Source: Combretum micranthum
Lineage: Eukaryota; Streptophyta; Magnoliopsida; Myrtales; Combretaceae
Assembly: GCA_024138025.1 (NCBI GenBank)
Contig: JAMXBD010000063.1
Coordinates: 930,001-994,000, forward strand
Direction of reading: 5' to 3'
DNA length: 64,000 nt
The stretch's first letter is position 1; the number at the start of each line of letters is the position of its first letter. Shown piece by piece: positions 47,808 to 61,503 of the stretch. The notes under the pieces are model-generated. The model had not been told where the DNA came from. It saw only the letters and a program-made list of their open reading frames with translations, and made no database searches. Both the position numbers and the translations under genes were made by a program.

Positions 47808-50602
47808 TGTAAGGACCCGACCTACCTAATACTCATTATTAAGCATGTCAAATCCTCCAACCACGCATAATACTTAAGTATTATAAAATACTCAAGTATT
47901 ATACACAATGTTGTCCATAAAGGAAGATGTTTATATTGACTGTTTGTTTAAACCTATCTTAAACAAATATAATTTAACATAAAACTACTCAACACATGAG
48001 TAGGTCAACTTCATAAAACTTGGAATAACTTTAGCGTCAAACAGATGACACTTCAAAAGATTACAAAACTTGTTCAACACAAAACTTGAAAGGAAAACTT
48101 AACATCTTATATTACAAACAAAGGCTTAATCACAAGCTTATATCAAAAATTACATCTCATTTTCAAAGTCTTTTAGAAAACTTGGCTAAAATATCCTTGC
48201 TCGCATATGGGTCCCTAGCCGTCTCATTCATCCATGAAGGCATCCCAATTGGTCTCGTATCTCATATCATTATAACATTCATCATCAACATCACCTGCAA
48301 AGTAGCAACATGAGTCAAATGCCCAGTACGTAATAACACTAGCAAATACAAAGTGACAAACACAATTAAGCTAAATGTAATGCAACAATCAATAATTTAA
48401 TTATCTTTGATTAAGTGAGCAAAATAATATTGGAGTATTCAAACTTCGAATGCAATCTCGGGTATTTGAAGGTCCTAAGTAATAGCAGCTGCTCAAAGGG
48501 TTGATACACGAATACCTATATCCTCTATATGTAATTGAAAAAGAATAGTAATCTAATCTAGGGTTAACAACCGTTATACAACTTTACTTAACTAAATCCA
48601 TAATATCATCTAGTTCAATTGGTTCCATAGACTTGAACTAAATCATATTATTTGCTCTTAAGAATAAGCAAATGTTACCCTAATACTATCCGTGCTATTG
48701 ATTACTTGCCTAGCCACTTAAGAATCATCATTGCATCATGGCGTACTATTGCATCATGGTAAATATCATTGCATCATGACAAGTGTGGCCTAAGCACCTA
48801 ACTACCATATTAACCTCATTAACAGGGTTGCCACTCTCTGGAATGGATTAAACGGCGCACACACAACCAGTTTCAAACAATCTTTAACTCATCTTTGATT
48901 AAGTTCATTTAAGATATGCCTAACTTAACAACCATCAAACAACCTACTGTGTACCTAAATAATCTAATTTATCAGATAATAGACATGTGTTGAAACCCAA
49001 CTGAGTGTGTGAGTCTATCAATAAAATTATTTCATATGAAACTTGTTAATTCACAATAACATATTAACTCATTAAATATTCATTAAGCTTAAACAAGATT
49101 CAAATCATCACACATTTTACTCATTTAAGCACAAATACACATATCATATTTTATAAATCATCTATCTAGTATCATCAAGGATTTATTTATTTTTTATGAA
49201 CAGTACTAGAGGGTCTGTCACGCCCGTGATAAAGGCCGTGATGGGTATCATGGGCACCATCACACCCGTGATTTTGTGTCGTGATGAACACAATTAGTCT
49301 TATCATGTTCGTAATAGGAGAGAACATTCCCTTATCACAGCCGTGATATAGACCGTGATGAAGAATACACCCGTAGTAAGTTTTATAAATTTTTTTCTAA
49401 AAACAACCCGAGAGGGAAAACGAGCTTCATTACGGCCTTAATCTACTTTTAAATACCACAAAACAGATAACAGGCCTCGCAACTGCTGTAATCTAGGCTA
49501 TATCAAGCTTTTCAAAACACCTAGAGGAGATAACGGGCTAAACAACGGCCATACTCAATAGGAAAATGCGATCTAAGGGGATAACGGCCTCAATTACGCC
49601 CACGATGAACAGGGCATTTACCCTATGGTGCTTATTTCAAAATTTTTGAAGTCTCGTATCCTTTAACTCTTCACTAAACCCTTATATGTTTGTAAAAACA
49701 TGTCATAACTAGTCTATAAATACAATATTAAGCATCATCAAGATTTCTTACACTTATATGTTCATTTTACATGTATATGCATGACTACTTAACTTGAAAA
49801 CATAATCTATTATTCATGCATGTTAACTCTATTATTACTCTAGTCATTTAATTTCTCCTTATTTATCACTAACAACATCCATACACTTATCACTTCATCA
49901 TAAACTTCATATTTCATTTCATCAAACACCTAGGATACATACATCTATTTGCAAATCTAACATAATATATATATATAAGCATGCCATTAATTCATTTAAA
50001 ACATCAAAGTTTTACTTCTATCTAATATTAACATCAATCAAAATCATGATTACACAAAACAAATAAGAAATCAACTTCACTTACTTTTTATGGCTATTTG
50101 AACCAATCAAACATTTCTTCCACTTCCTTGGTTTAATTCTTGTTCCTACTTGTTCCTTAAGTTAATTATTTACTTCAGATCTTATGGAGGTAAAATTTAG
50201 AGAGAAATTTGAGCTTGTTGATGTGGAGAAGATGATGAAGATGAAGAGAGAGAGAGGCAATGGAATTTGGTCTATTTTAGATTGTGATATTTTTTGTTGC
50301 TTTTTGACTTTTGGGGCAAAATGGAAGAGTTTAGAAGAAAAGAGAACATGGGCTTTGGACTATAGATGTGTTTGGGCTTGAGTTTATTAACTTAATTAGA
50401 ATTGGGCTTAGTTTAGGAGCTCCAAAATTATGCTATGTTTGGGTTTGGATTGGGTTTAATTTATTTATTTTTGAAAAACTTGAGTTTCACATGCACAAAA
50501 TAAACAAGCACTACAAATTCGACATCATACTAACACATTAAATTCTATTCAACTAAGCATTTACCAAAATTTTGTAACTTAATTAAATTAACATACACAT
50601 AT
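47808..50602 (-). mobile_element. Gypsy LTR A (related to LTR B)
   Basis: The left edge is TGTAAGGACCCGACC, equivalent to TGTAACACCCC at the left edge of LTR B. A and B align through AATACT(T/C)(T)AAGTATTA (47870-47884), an ATGCAACAATCAA block, 'caaagggttgataca' (48495), 'taagcaaatgtta', 'ggcctaagcaccta' (48786) and 'catttaagat.tgcct' (48910). Orientation is minus, since these LTRs end in ...TTACA. The right end is not reached before LTR B begins. A may be the 3' LTR of the element whose pol lies at 54.5-57.4 kb, with B inserted into it. It contains an array of GTGAT palindromes (49219-49362) and no real gene. Confidence 0.65.
49219..49362. repeat. Array of CACGNCCGTGAT palindromes in LTR A
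   Basis: Near-palindromic units occur at 49219-49230 (CACGCCCGTGAT), 49234-49242 (GGCCGTGAT), about 49258-49272 (CATCACACCCGTGAT), 49281-49288 (TCGTGATG), 49339-49350 (ATCACAGCCGTGAT) and 49354-49362 (GACCGTGAT). More degenerate relatives continue to about 49620. The same motif recurs in LTR B. Confidence 0.7.
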
Positions 50603-50607
50603 ATATT

Positions 50608-53600
50608 TGTAACACCCCAAAAATTTAATTCGATTATTTAAATAACTTAAGACGCTACCGCCACGTATAATACTCTAAAGTATTACACGCTCAGGCTTCC
50701 TTAAAAAGATTTTGTTTATGTTGAACATTGCTACTCAATTTTAGGTTATGAAATCATTTAGTTAGATTATGGCAATAAGTGGATTTAGCAACGGAAATAA
50801 ATTTTATAAAACAATTTCAAAATAAAGATATTTCAAAAATTCCACTCTCTCAAATGGAAAATTATTCGATCAAACAAAGCTTTGCAAAAATTTAATTACA
50901 AAACATGAGCTCCACTATACCCTTTAAAGAATGTAATAAGTTTTAAATCATAATTCCAGCTCTCACTAATACAAAACAAAAAGAAATAAAATAACTAAAC
51001 TACGTCCACGCTCCTACTCACTTCACTCATGTACAAATCCTCTTCAAATCATCACAAGCGCCCAAAACCCGTGTCAAGCATCATCATATCAATCATCATC
51101 AACAACGCAACAACATCATCAACCATAACAACGCAACAACATCAACATCATCCTCAATCATCTCATCATCACCATCTTCATCAACAATAATACTTGTAAA
51201 AATAACAATAACAACAAGAATGAGTCGAAGCTCAATACATAGTATCACAATCACACACGGAGTGGCACGCGAGCTTAATTAAATGAAATGCATCAATAAC
51301 AGATTATTATCTTTTCTTTAAAGTAACAAAAAACATGGAAGTATTTAAACTCCGGACAACAGGGATAGCGCGGGAACCTGAGTAATGATCACGATGCTCA
51401 GGGGGTTGATACAAGCAGACCGGATACTTATATCTCTTAGATGATTATTCGAAAACGAGAAATAATAATCTCATCTAAGGTTCTCAGCTATTACCCGACT
51501 CTACTTAAACTCAGTCCACAACATGAATATAGTTCATCGTTCTCATAAACGTTGAACTAAACCATGAGATTTCCCTCCAAGTTTAAGCAAATGTTATGCC
51601 AATACCAATTACCCCATCGACTATTTACCGTACCACTTATGAAAGTCATTGCCCTGCCTCCCTCGGTAACCATCTCAATCTCATCTAGGTTCACCTTCCA
51701 GCGGCTGCATCATGACAGGGGTGGCCTAAGCACCTATAACTACCGTGCCCCCAATCTGAGCAAGGTGCCGCTCCTTGGACCGGATACCAAACTGCCATCT
51801 CAGGTTAGAAACGAATTTAAACGGCGGAATAGACAACCAATTCAAACAATTATTAGGCCGAGTTTAAGTTCTTAGTCCATTTAAGATGCCTATCCTAACA
51901 TCCAACACGCAAGTTACTGCGTACCTTGAATATAAAATCGAAACAGAGTCTCAGAAGGTAGAGCAATAGCTATCTCAGAAGATATACCTCATATCTACCA
52001 TTGGTTTAAGAAACAACTCTTATAAGAACCTAAACTAACATCGACTTCAACAAACTCATACAAGAACTTATATCAATTATTTACTAATCCCTAACTCATT
52101 TTATTAAGGCCCTATTTGAGCAGACACTAAATTGAAACCACGCTATGGCTGCGAAGATCGCCCCACCAAAATACGGATAGTTCTCCTTTGTCTGTCAAAG
52201 AATTTCTTTTCTCTTTATTTATAATGTTTTATTACAAAAGCATTAACAAAGAATTCATATACCAAAAACATTCATTTTTCAAGTAAACACACATTTGAAA
52301 CAACATATTCCCCATATTATTCAAATATCATCCTAATTCATTCATCTAAGCTAATTATTAGCTATTAACCCATTTTAGCTTAGCCTTAACCAAATTGATT
52401 AGAATTAGTTATTTGATTCATTTTCTAAGTCAAGTTGATTAAACTTAGACAATCTAATTCATTTTAGCTTAGTAAAATTTATTAAGCCAAGTTGGACTTA
52501 AATTAATTACTAATTCATTATATATTTAAGATCTATGTCAATTCGAGCTTGCATTAACTTAAACTTAGCCAAACTCATCAAAGTTAAACAATCTAATCCT
52601 TTTTAGTACATTCAAGTTCATTTAGTCAAGTTGAACCTAGGTTTGTTAACTAAGTTTATTTTATAACTAACTTCTAGATTTAATCTAATTATTTGTTAAA
52701 TCTATAAATCTACTTAACCCATGTTTAATTACATCAATTAACTCACATAACAAATCAAATATCACTTATCAATCTCATTTTAACTTAAAAAGATTCATTT
52801 ACACTTAACAACAAACATTTAGAAAGCAAATACAAGTTTTGACTTTGTTTGGAAAATATATCAGCTGAAAAGAAGTAAAATTTAAGCATTAATACTTTTT
52901 GAATTTGTAAAAACTCAAAACATAAAAATTGTAGATCTCTTTTTAAGATTTCCAACGCAACTTAAATCACCTAAATTTGAGGTTGGATGAAAAAGTTATG
53001 AATAAATTACAAAACATCATCGCAGTAGGGAATTTCGTACCCGAAGCTAACCAGACCTAGGTCACGACCGTGACTCTTGGAAAGCTGTTATAAAATGACT
53101 TCTAAGCTATGAATCATGCCTGTGGTTGTTGAGTTTCAAAGTTTTTCGACCAACCCGAGGCTATAAAGGCATGAATCATGACCGTGATTGATAGAAAGTT
53201 TGCGAAAAATCACTTCCGAGTAAAAAATCACTCCCATGATTGCCTAAAATTGTCTAACCAAAGCCTACCAAGGCCTCAATCACGCTTGTGATTCATCAAA
53301 TTTACAAAACCAAGCCTAACAAGTCTTTCATCACGCCCGTGATTGATGGTTTCCCTTGAGTTACGAATTTCCTTGTTTTTCAAACTTCGTTTTATCAAAC
53401 TTTTACACATTCTACTTCAATCAAAACTTCATAAAAGCTATATACTACTCATATCAAGTCTAAAAAACACTTCTACACTCATTCAGCAACATCAAACAAC
53501 TCTAACTACTTCAACAAAGCTCAACTTCACTATTCATCTTCTCCACACACCCACTCCATATCAGCATTAAACCAACATATTCATCAACTTCATCATAATT

Positions 53601-54394
53601 TCTACTTAAGTCTAACATCAATTTATCATATATAAACAAAAAAAAAAAAAAAGAATCAAAACAACATAAAACAAATATACTTAGCTTTTAGGCAAGAACA
53701 TGAAATTGAATTCTCCTTCTTTCTACTTCATCTTCTTCTTCTCCTTGTTCTACTTGATTTTCTCTTCTTATCTTCATCTTCTAACCTTGATTTCTCTTTT
53801 TGTCTTCTTGAATTTGACATTTAGAGAGATGAATTTAAGTAATGAAAGAGAGAAAGGAAGAGGAAGAATAGAGAAAGAAAAGAGAGAAAGAGAGAGACGG
53901 TAGTTGTAAAAAAAACAAGGCAGGGAAAGAATAGAAAAGTAAAAGGATAAGGATATAATTAAAATATTACGAAATAAGGGTAGTAGATTTAAAACTATCA
54001 TATCAATATCTATAGTTCAAGAAGTATTTAGAAGATAATTTTAGAACCGATAGGTTAGAAATTAAGAACTTAAAATAAGAACTTAATTCAGGAATTTATT
54101 TTAGGTAAAAGAATATTTAATTTGAGCTCGGGTACTGATATTTTTATACAAGCAAATGAACTCAAATTTTGTGAAGATTTAGGAATTAGTGTTTAGGTTA
54201 AGAATCAAGAGATTAGGAATCCTCTAAACATTTTAATGACTTATTTAGAGAATTTAGATTTCAAATCTGAAATTCGACTTAGTTAATTATTAATCTAGTC
54301 ATATCAATTTATCTAATTATCCTATAATTCATTTAACTTATTTAAATCTATCTAAACTCAATTTCTAATGTATATAGAGATTTGGGTCATTTCA
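50608..54394 (-). mobile_element. Gypsy LTR B, probable solo LTR with ATATT duplication
   Basis: The left edge is TGTAACACCCCAAAA (the reverse complement of the GGGGTGTTACA end common in plant Gypsy LTRs) and the right edge is GGGTCATTTCA. ATATT flanks it at 50603-50607 and 54395-54399. At 3787 bp it is long but within the range of chromovirus-type LTRs. It aligns with LTR A over most of its left 1.4 kb and more weakly to about 53.9 kb. The phrase 'aatgagtcgaagctcaatac' near 51218 and 'ggcctaagcacctataactacc' near 51723 are shared with A. ATATT is AT-rich and could match by chance, so the right edge is moderately secure. The only frames inside are fortuitous. Confidence 0.65.
53062..53343. 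repeat. Array of CACGNCCGTGAT palindromes in LTR B
   Basis: Units lie at 53062-53073 (TCACGACCGTGA), 53113-53126 (ATCATGCCTGTGG), 53175-53188 (ATCATGACCGTGAT), 53279-53292 (ATCACGCTTGTGAT) and 53330-53343 (ATCACGCCCGTGAT). Spacing is irregular (about 50-100 bases). The corresponding part of LTR A holds the same motif. Confidence 0.7.
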
Positions 54395-54475
54395 ATATTA
54401 AAATTAACTGTATAAAAGTTAGGCTATTTTATTCTTTCCTTCTTCAAGAAGTTTCGTCATTGAAACTTGTTTACC

Positions 54476-57467
54476 TTATAATTCAAATAACTCCGAATAC
54501 TTTTGTCTCATATCACTTTCAACTTCTTAAGTCGCTTCTTGTTCTGTTTGTGCACTCCACTGAACTTTGACAAAAGGAATTATCTTTCTTCTCAAGACTT
54601 TATCTATTCTATCTAGTATCTTGACGGGCTTTTCCATTGTGATAAAATTTGGTTGAATCTCTAGCTAGTGTGTACTGATGATAGCATCTAAATCTAATAC
54701 ACATTTCCTTAATTGAGACATATGGAAGACATTGTGTACACCAGATAAACTTAGAGGCAATGCCAATATATAAGCTATCAGTCCAATCTTTTCGGAAATC
54801 TCATATAAGCTGATGTATCTTAGATTCAATTTTCCTTCAACCTCGAATCTGATCACTCCTTTTGTTGGAGATATTATGAGAAACATGTGATCACCAACAT
54901 CAAATTCCAACGGTTTTCGTCTTATGTCTGTATAACTTTTATATCTATCTTGCGCCGCTTTCATTTTCTGCTTAACCATTTGTATCTTGTTAATTGCTTA
55001 TTGTACTAATTCAAGACAAATAATAGCTCACTTACCTACCTCATCCCAATGAAGAGTTGATCTACACTTCCTTCTGTATAAAAGCTTCATAAGGAGTCAT
55101 CTGTATTGTTGCTTGATAACTGTTATTATAAGCAAATTCTATCAACGATAGATGATCATCCCAACGATTCTTAAAATCTAAAGCACATGCCTTGAGCATA
55201 TCCTCTAAAATATGAATAGTCCTTTCAGACTGTCCATCAGTTTATTGGTGAAAAGTGGTGTTGAATTGAAATATTGTTCCAAGCGCTTCATGCAAACTTT
55301 TCCAAAATCTGGTCATAAATCTTGTGTCTTTGTCTAATGTAATGATCATTAGTATTCTATGTAGTCTCACAATTTCTCGAATGTAGATTCGAGCCATCTT
55401 TTCTAGTGAATAACCAAGTCTTAATGGAATGAAATGAGCTAACTTGGTTAATTTGTCTATAATCACCTAAACTACTTCATTATTAACAAAAGTTTTTGGT
55501 AATGCAGTCACAAAGTCTATTGTGATATCTTCCCATTTCCATTATGGGATTAACAACAATTGTAACTCATCACTAGGTCTCTGATGTTCAATCTTGATTT
55601 GTTGACAAATTAAGTACTTTGCTATGAAATTTGCTATTTCTCTTTTCATACCTTCCCACCAATAATGCTTCTTTAAATCCTTATACATTTTTGTATTACT
55701 TGGATGTATCGTATAAGTCAACATGTGAGCTTCTTTAATCACTTCTACCCATAAATGATTTCCATATCAGACGTATCGATCGTCATCTATTCTCAACTCT
55801 CCTCTTTTTCCATTCCTTATAGCACTTGTCAACTTTTCTCCTTCAGAATCTTCCTTCTGACCTTGTTAATCTATTCCAGAATAGAAGGTTATAGACTTAG
55901 ACTTGCAAGCATAAGTTCTACCCTCTATGATGTTACTTCAATATCAAGCCTTTGGAGTTCTTCTAAGATTTCCTTCCGACTAGTGATCATAGTTGCTATA
56001 TTTATCTCTTTCTTTCAACTTAGAGCATCTCCAACTACATTAGCTTTACCTAGGTAATATAAAATCTCCATATCATTGTCCTTAATTAACTCCAGCCATC
56101 TTCGCTATCTCATATTCAATTTCTCCTTCTTCAAGCTTTTGTGATCGGTGTATGTCTTACATTTCTCCCCTAACAAGTAGTGTCTCCATAATTTTAGAGC
56201 CAATATAATAGCTACCAATTCTAAGTCATGAACCGGATAATTTTTCTCATGGGGTTTCAATTGTCTTGAAGCATAAGCAATGACTCTACCATCCTGCATG
56301 AGAACATATCTTAATCCTTGAATCGAAGCATCACTATAGATGACAAATTACTTCCCACTAACTGGTAGTGCTAATATAGGTGATGTGACTAATCGATCCT
56401 TCAATTCTTGAAAATTTCTTTCACATTCATAAGCCCAACCTAATCTCTTATGTTTCGAAGTTAATCTCGTCATTAAAAAACCAATCTTCAAGAATCCTTG
56501 AACGAATCTTCTATAATAACTCACCAAACCCAGAAAACTTCATACTTCTTTGATATTTATAGGTCTTGAGCAATCTATTACAGCTCGAATCTTCCTGATC
56601 AACTGAAATTCCATCCTTTGTAACGATATGATTTAGAAATGCAACTTCTTCCAACCAAAACTTGCACTTACTAAATTTAACATACAACTTTTTTTCTCTT
56701 AAATTTTGTAAGATAAGTCTTTAATAATTTTCGTGTTCCTCCATGCTTCTTGAATACACCAATATATCATCAATGAAGAAAATAACAAATTGATCTAAAT
56801 AATCTTTAAAAACTTGATTCATCAAGTCCATGAAGGCTGCAAAGGTGTTTGTCAAAACAAAAAGCATGACTAAAAACTCAAAATGTCCATATCTTATACG
56901 AAAAGCACTTTTATAAATATGTTTTGCTTGATTTTAAGTTGATGTTATCCAGACCTTAAATCAATATTTGAAAACATAATTGCATTTCTCAACTAATCAA
57001 ACTAATCATCAATCCTGGGTAGAGCATATTTGCTCTTAATGGCCAATTAATTCAACTCTTTATAATCTATGCACATCCTCAACTTTTCATCTTTCTTTTC
57101 ACAAATAATACAGGAGCAACCATGGTGAAATGTTAGGACGAATGAAACCAAGGTTTCGTGACTCTTCCAGTTGATTTTTTTATTCTTTTAATTCTATAGG
57201 AAACTTTTGAAATAGGAGATATCCTCCAAACCACATCAATTCCGAATTCAATTTCTTTGTCAAGTGGTAACCCATGTTATTCCTCAGGAAAACTATCCAT
57301 AAAATCCTTCATCGCTGATACTATACCAACATTAAGCTCTTCAACATTTACTATTGTTTCTGTAGTCTTTTCTCACAATTCCAAAGTATATATGCTCTTA
57401 GGTCTTTTTTTTCTAGAACATGAGTAACTTTTCCACTCTCCAATATCGATACCTGATTTATTCCATT
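54476..57467 (-). pseudogene. Degenerate Ty3/Gypsy pol polyprotein
   Basis: Reading the minus strand from 57467, domains come in Gypsy order. A protease-RT linker has KEIEFGID at about 57240-57265. Reverse transcriptase follows with APVLFVK (57096-57120), R-CIDYKELN, IDLRSG (about 56951-56970) and the catalytic [10 protein letters not shown] (about 56750-56782). RNase H has [20 protein letters not shown] and YTDHKSL (56135-56156), then RRWLELIKDNDMEILY. The integrase zinc finger (55560-55735) has IHP, HYWWEGMKREI and a CC knuckle reduced to Y..C. The integrase core (55242-55466) has LTKLAHFIPLR and LDKDTRF, then TDGQSERTI. The C-terminal part (54476-54979) has AAQDRYKSY and GVHNVFHMSQLRK, then KVQWS. 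More than ten stops and several frameshifts break it. Gag and most of the protease are missing. Confidence 0.85.
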
Positions 57468-57989
57468 AAAAAAAAAGGTACAAAATCATAAAATTTTTCT
57501 CAGAATATTACATAAAAGTATAGTTGTCATGATAAGAATAGAAACACACGTAGGTTTTCAAACGTAGCTTTTTTATTTTATATATTTCTTTTTTCACCTA
57601 GAAAACTAATTCCCAAAGAGACAACTTTATCCAACAACTTATTTGCTTTGAATATATTCTAATGAAGACTTTGGAATTATTAGATCATATACACAACTTA
57701 AAGTGAGTGTTGGTTTTAATTAAAATATTCCGAGTCTATGCTAAATTAAATTAGGAAAGTGATGAACAATTAATATGAAAATACAAATCAATATGAACCT
57801 TAGATTATATTTTGTGTTATTAAAAAAACTTAGATAGCTTAGTTAATTAAATAATGTGAACTATAGTATATAGTTAGGTATATTAACATAAATCAGTTAA
57901 ATTGGGATTACAGATTCAACTAAACCAAATCCTTATTCTAATTTGCCAAAGAATCCAAATTATATCCAAATATCAAATCTAGCCAAATT
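57468..57989. other. Short unassigned stretch between pol and LTR C
   Basis: AT-rich and without recognisable gag or protease sequence. No tRNA-complementary primer site adjoins LTR C, so C is probably not the 5' LTR of the neighbouring pol. Confidence 0.45.
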
Positions 57990-57994
57990 TCTCT

Positions 57995-60900
57995 TGTCAT
58001 GCCCCAAGGGTACCCTAGTAGTACTAAACAAGACATACTTGATTACTATTACTAGTTAACTTTCAGAGAGTGACATATTTTCAAACAACAAGATCTTTTG
58101 GGTTGCATTGATAAGAAATGAAAAATATATGTATAACATAAATCAGAAAATAACGGTCTTCAAAGTATCATATAATATTACAAACCGGGTAGTTTCTCAT
58201 AAAATTCTCAAATACACAACTGATAAACTATAACTGACTATCCTATTCTAGTAATTTAAAATAACTTATCCCGTCCCAATCCATCGACTTCTAACTTCAA
58301 AAACCTTACCGAAGTCAAACTCCTCGACGTGACTAACCAGGGTCGAAGTGTAAACCTGAAATGACTATTAGAGTGTGAGCGAAACCATGGACTCAGTGAA
58401 TAACCAGAACTTACCACACATCAAACAAGTTTATTAGCAATCATATGAAATGCAACAATCAAGCACATGAACAATTACAAGCCTGAATAACCCAGAATTC
58501 AAAGCAGGATGAAGATTTACCCCTTTAATCAGGGTTGAAGGATCACAATCTATGGCCCACCTATCCAGGGGATACTAAGCAAACAAGAATAGCAATACTC
58601 ATTTTAGTTATCACTTTTATTTTATTATATCTTTACCACTCACTACCTATTTTTCCTTTTTAGAATCCACCACAAGGTGTTAGTCATTTCCAGCAATACT
58701 ACAGGCGACATCCTTCGTTAACCACTTAGTTTCTATGGTATCAACAGATCAAAGGTAACCTCGGTATGACTAATAGCGTCCTGGCCTAGACGTACCAAGC
58801 ATTATCAAAGGTCCGAAATACTAACTCGAATAGGCTGCCACTTACTTAATGCTTTCTATGCAAAACATATAATGCATGTCCATTTTATTTATGGAATCAG
58901 TAGTCATTAATCAGGTTTAGGATGACTAATCGATTCTCAGATAAGCAGCATACTATATAGGCAATTAACTCATACAATATTCCATTATCACTGTTAATAG
59001 TGTAGTTTAGCAATCAACTAATCATACAATTTCTCACAACTCGTACAACACACTCTGATTATTATCTTTTCATTTAAATATAGTTAAGCTACAAACACAA
59101 ACAATGTAATAAGACTTTGTTACTTACCTGCTCATATTGACTAGTCGTAATAATCTACCAGGAAGTCCTCACAAGTATCGAAGTCACCTATTTAGATGAA
59201 TAATATATTCATCAATAATACATAAATTATATAAGTTAACTCTTATGAGTGTCTAAGTGTCCTATAGTGGTATTTGGTTTTCTGCCTAATACTATAATGG
59301 TCCTTTAACGATCTTATGAAATAATTTACTATTTTGTATTTGTTTTCATTTTGCTTCTCTTGATCATGTTCGATAATTCTATATTTTTATTGGGTAATGG
59401 AACAATTTATTTTTAGTAGATTAATAAACTATCCTGAATGTTATTAACATTTTTTTAATAAAAAAAATAATGATTTTAGTAACAAAAAAATAACAATAAT
59501 GTTGATAATATCAATAGGCTAATAGTAGTTTTAATATTAATACTAGCAACATTAGTGATAATAATGATAGATCATCAATTTTAATAGTATAAACAATAAT
59601 ATTAATTAGAAATAAATTTTAATGATAAAATCAATAATAATATATTATTGATAGATATCATTTATTAATAACATAAGTAATTTAAGTTATACTTCTAATA
59701 TTTTCAACTAAAACAGAAATTTACAAAATATTCATAATAGTAACAATAATTATGATTAATACTTGTAGTTGGAATAAATTAAATTAGATTAACGATTTTT
59801 ATTATTTATTATTATTATTATTCGAGATACAGTGGATGTGAATCCACTTCCATGCAAGGTTTTTTTTTTTACCATTAATATCATTATTTCCCCGCCGACG
59901 AACTGAAGATGCAGGGGACGTAATTCATGTCCTAACAGATTTTCTATTTTTTTTAAATATAGTTATTATTATTATTATTATTAAATTGGCCAAGGAAGAA
60001 AAGAAAGAAAAAAAAAATATAAAACTCACGTGAACAGTACTAGACATATTTTTTAAAAATTTTTGGCTACTGTTCATCATCTTCAAGCTTGGATCAAATT
60101 TTGTTTTGTTCATTTTTCACTTCCAAATTAATTCTAAATCATTCCTAAGTATTTATACATGTTATATTTACACATATATCAACTTATAATACCAAAACAT
60201 GTGCATGATTCTTAGTTTTCGGATTAAAAAGGTGCAACTAAGGTTTTGTAAACTTACCTTGTTTGAGCTGTTTTAAGTGTCCTAATTCTCCTCTCAAAGC
60301 TTGATACGACCCTAAATGCATAGAAGTATAACTTAAGATCATGTTTTAACAATTTAAACCTTTTAAAACGAATTTAACTTACTTATATTGCTCCTATGCT
60401 TTGTTTTTCTTCTAGTTCTTTCTAGGCTTTATTTATGGTGATACTTGATGCTATTTAGAAGTGTTTTTTGGTGTGTTTTGGGGGTGTAATGGAGGACAAA
60501 ACTGGAGAGTGTTTGAGAGTTGTTTGGTGTATATTAAGAGCTTTGTTTCCTTGTTCATTAAAAGTTTCATAAATATATAGAAGGAGATGAAGAAATAAGG
60601 AGGCAGCTTTGTTATCCAGATTTCCATCCTCAATTTTGCATGCTTTGATCTGCATTAAATTATTCTTGCTTTGTTGGCTTCTTTGGATTGGTTTAAGTGT
60701 GCATTTGTTCACTTCCATTAGTTTTCTTGTGCAAGTTGAACTGAGTAATTCGATTATGCAAATTTCAAGACAATCCCAGCCCCTAAAATGGTGCAATTTG
60801 TACCGAAAAGTTGCCCAGGTAGATGAGAAAATTTTTATAATAATATTTGATTGAGTAATTACTTATTTTTAAGACAGTTTATTAAGCTAACCAGATACAA

Positions 60901-61498
60901 ATATGTCAAGTATTTTAAGAGTTTTGTCTAAAAGTATTTGTATAAAGTCCTACAAAATTATTAGATTGTTATTAAGTTTAACTTTTAGTTTAAAGTTTAC
61001 GCGATTAATCATTTTTAGAGTTTTAGCTCCCACGATTAAGGTTCTATAAGCTTAATAGGCTAATTTTTGTTCAAGGCTCTAATAGCTTAAGAATACTCGA
61101 ACTAGAGTAATGGTGTGATCCAAATATTTATTTGGAGTCTACATTGTAAGATACGGATCTGTTTATGTTTCTCGTCACGTATTTATAACCATAATAGTTC
61201 ATCCTTTAATTACTATTTTCTAAATATAAGCATTATCAGGTATTTGCTTTTGAATAATGTTGAAATCTTATTCAAATTATTTCTTATATCTTGAGTTTTC
61301 GATACTCGCTATGAAATCTTACTAAAAGTATTTAACATTATCTAAAAGGCTTTATTTTAGGGTTTAAAATTATATGAAGGCTCAATATTACTCATAGATC
61401 TATTCTAGATTCTTAGTTGAGTTCAAAACTAATCATCTATTTTTCTATTTTTGTTTTTATATCTATTTCTACTTATATGGAAAATTTCGGAGTTTACA
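57995..61498 (-). mobile_element. Gypsy LTR C, probable solo LTR with TCTCT duplication
   Basis: The left edge is TGTCATGCCCCAAGG and the right edge is CGGAGTTTACA. TCTCT flanks it at 57990-57994 and 61499-61503. Length 3504 bp. Read on the minus strand it contains the stretch CTGGTTATTCACTGAGTCC (about 58388-58406) and ends in ...GGGGCATGACA, as in related long plant Gypsy LTRs. Shared phrases with A include ATGCAACAATCAA (58450-58462). It is more diverged from A and B than they are from each other. Short ATT runs occur at about 59800-59822 and 59960-59984. The right edge rests mainly on the 5-bp repeat. Confidence 0.55.
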
Positions 61499-61503
61499 TC
61501 TCT

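Noticed and set aside
48086..48313. 75-residue frame with membrane-like composition
   Set aside because: It falls inside LTR A and is interrupted in the homologous part of LTR B.
53700..54001. Frames rich in Phe/Leu and in Arg/Glu on opposite strands
   Set aside because: They are produced by a CT/GA-rich tract inside LTR B.
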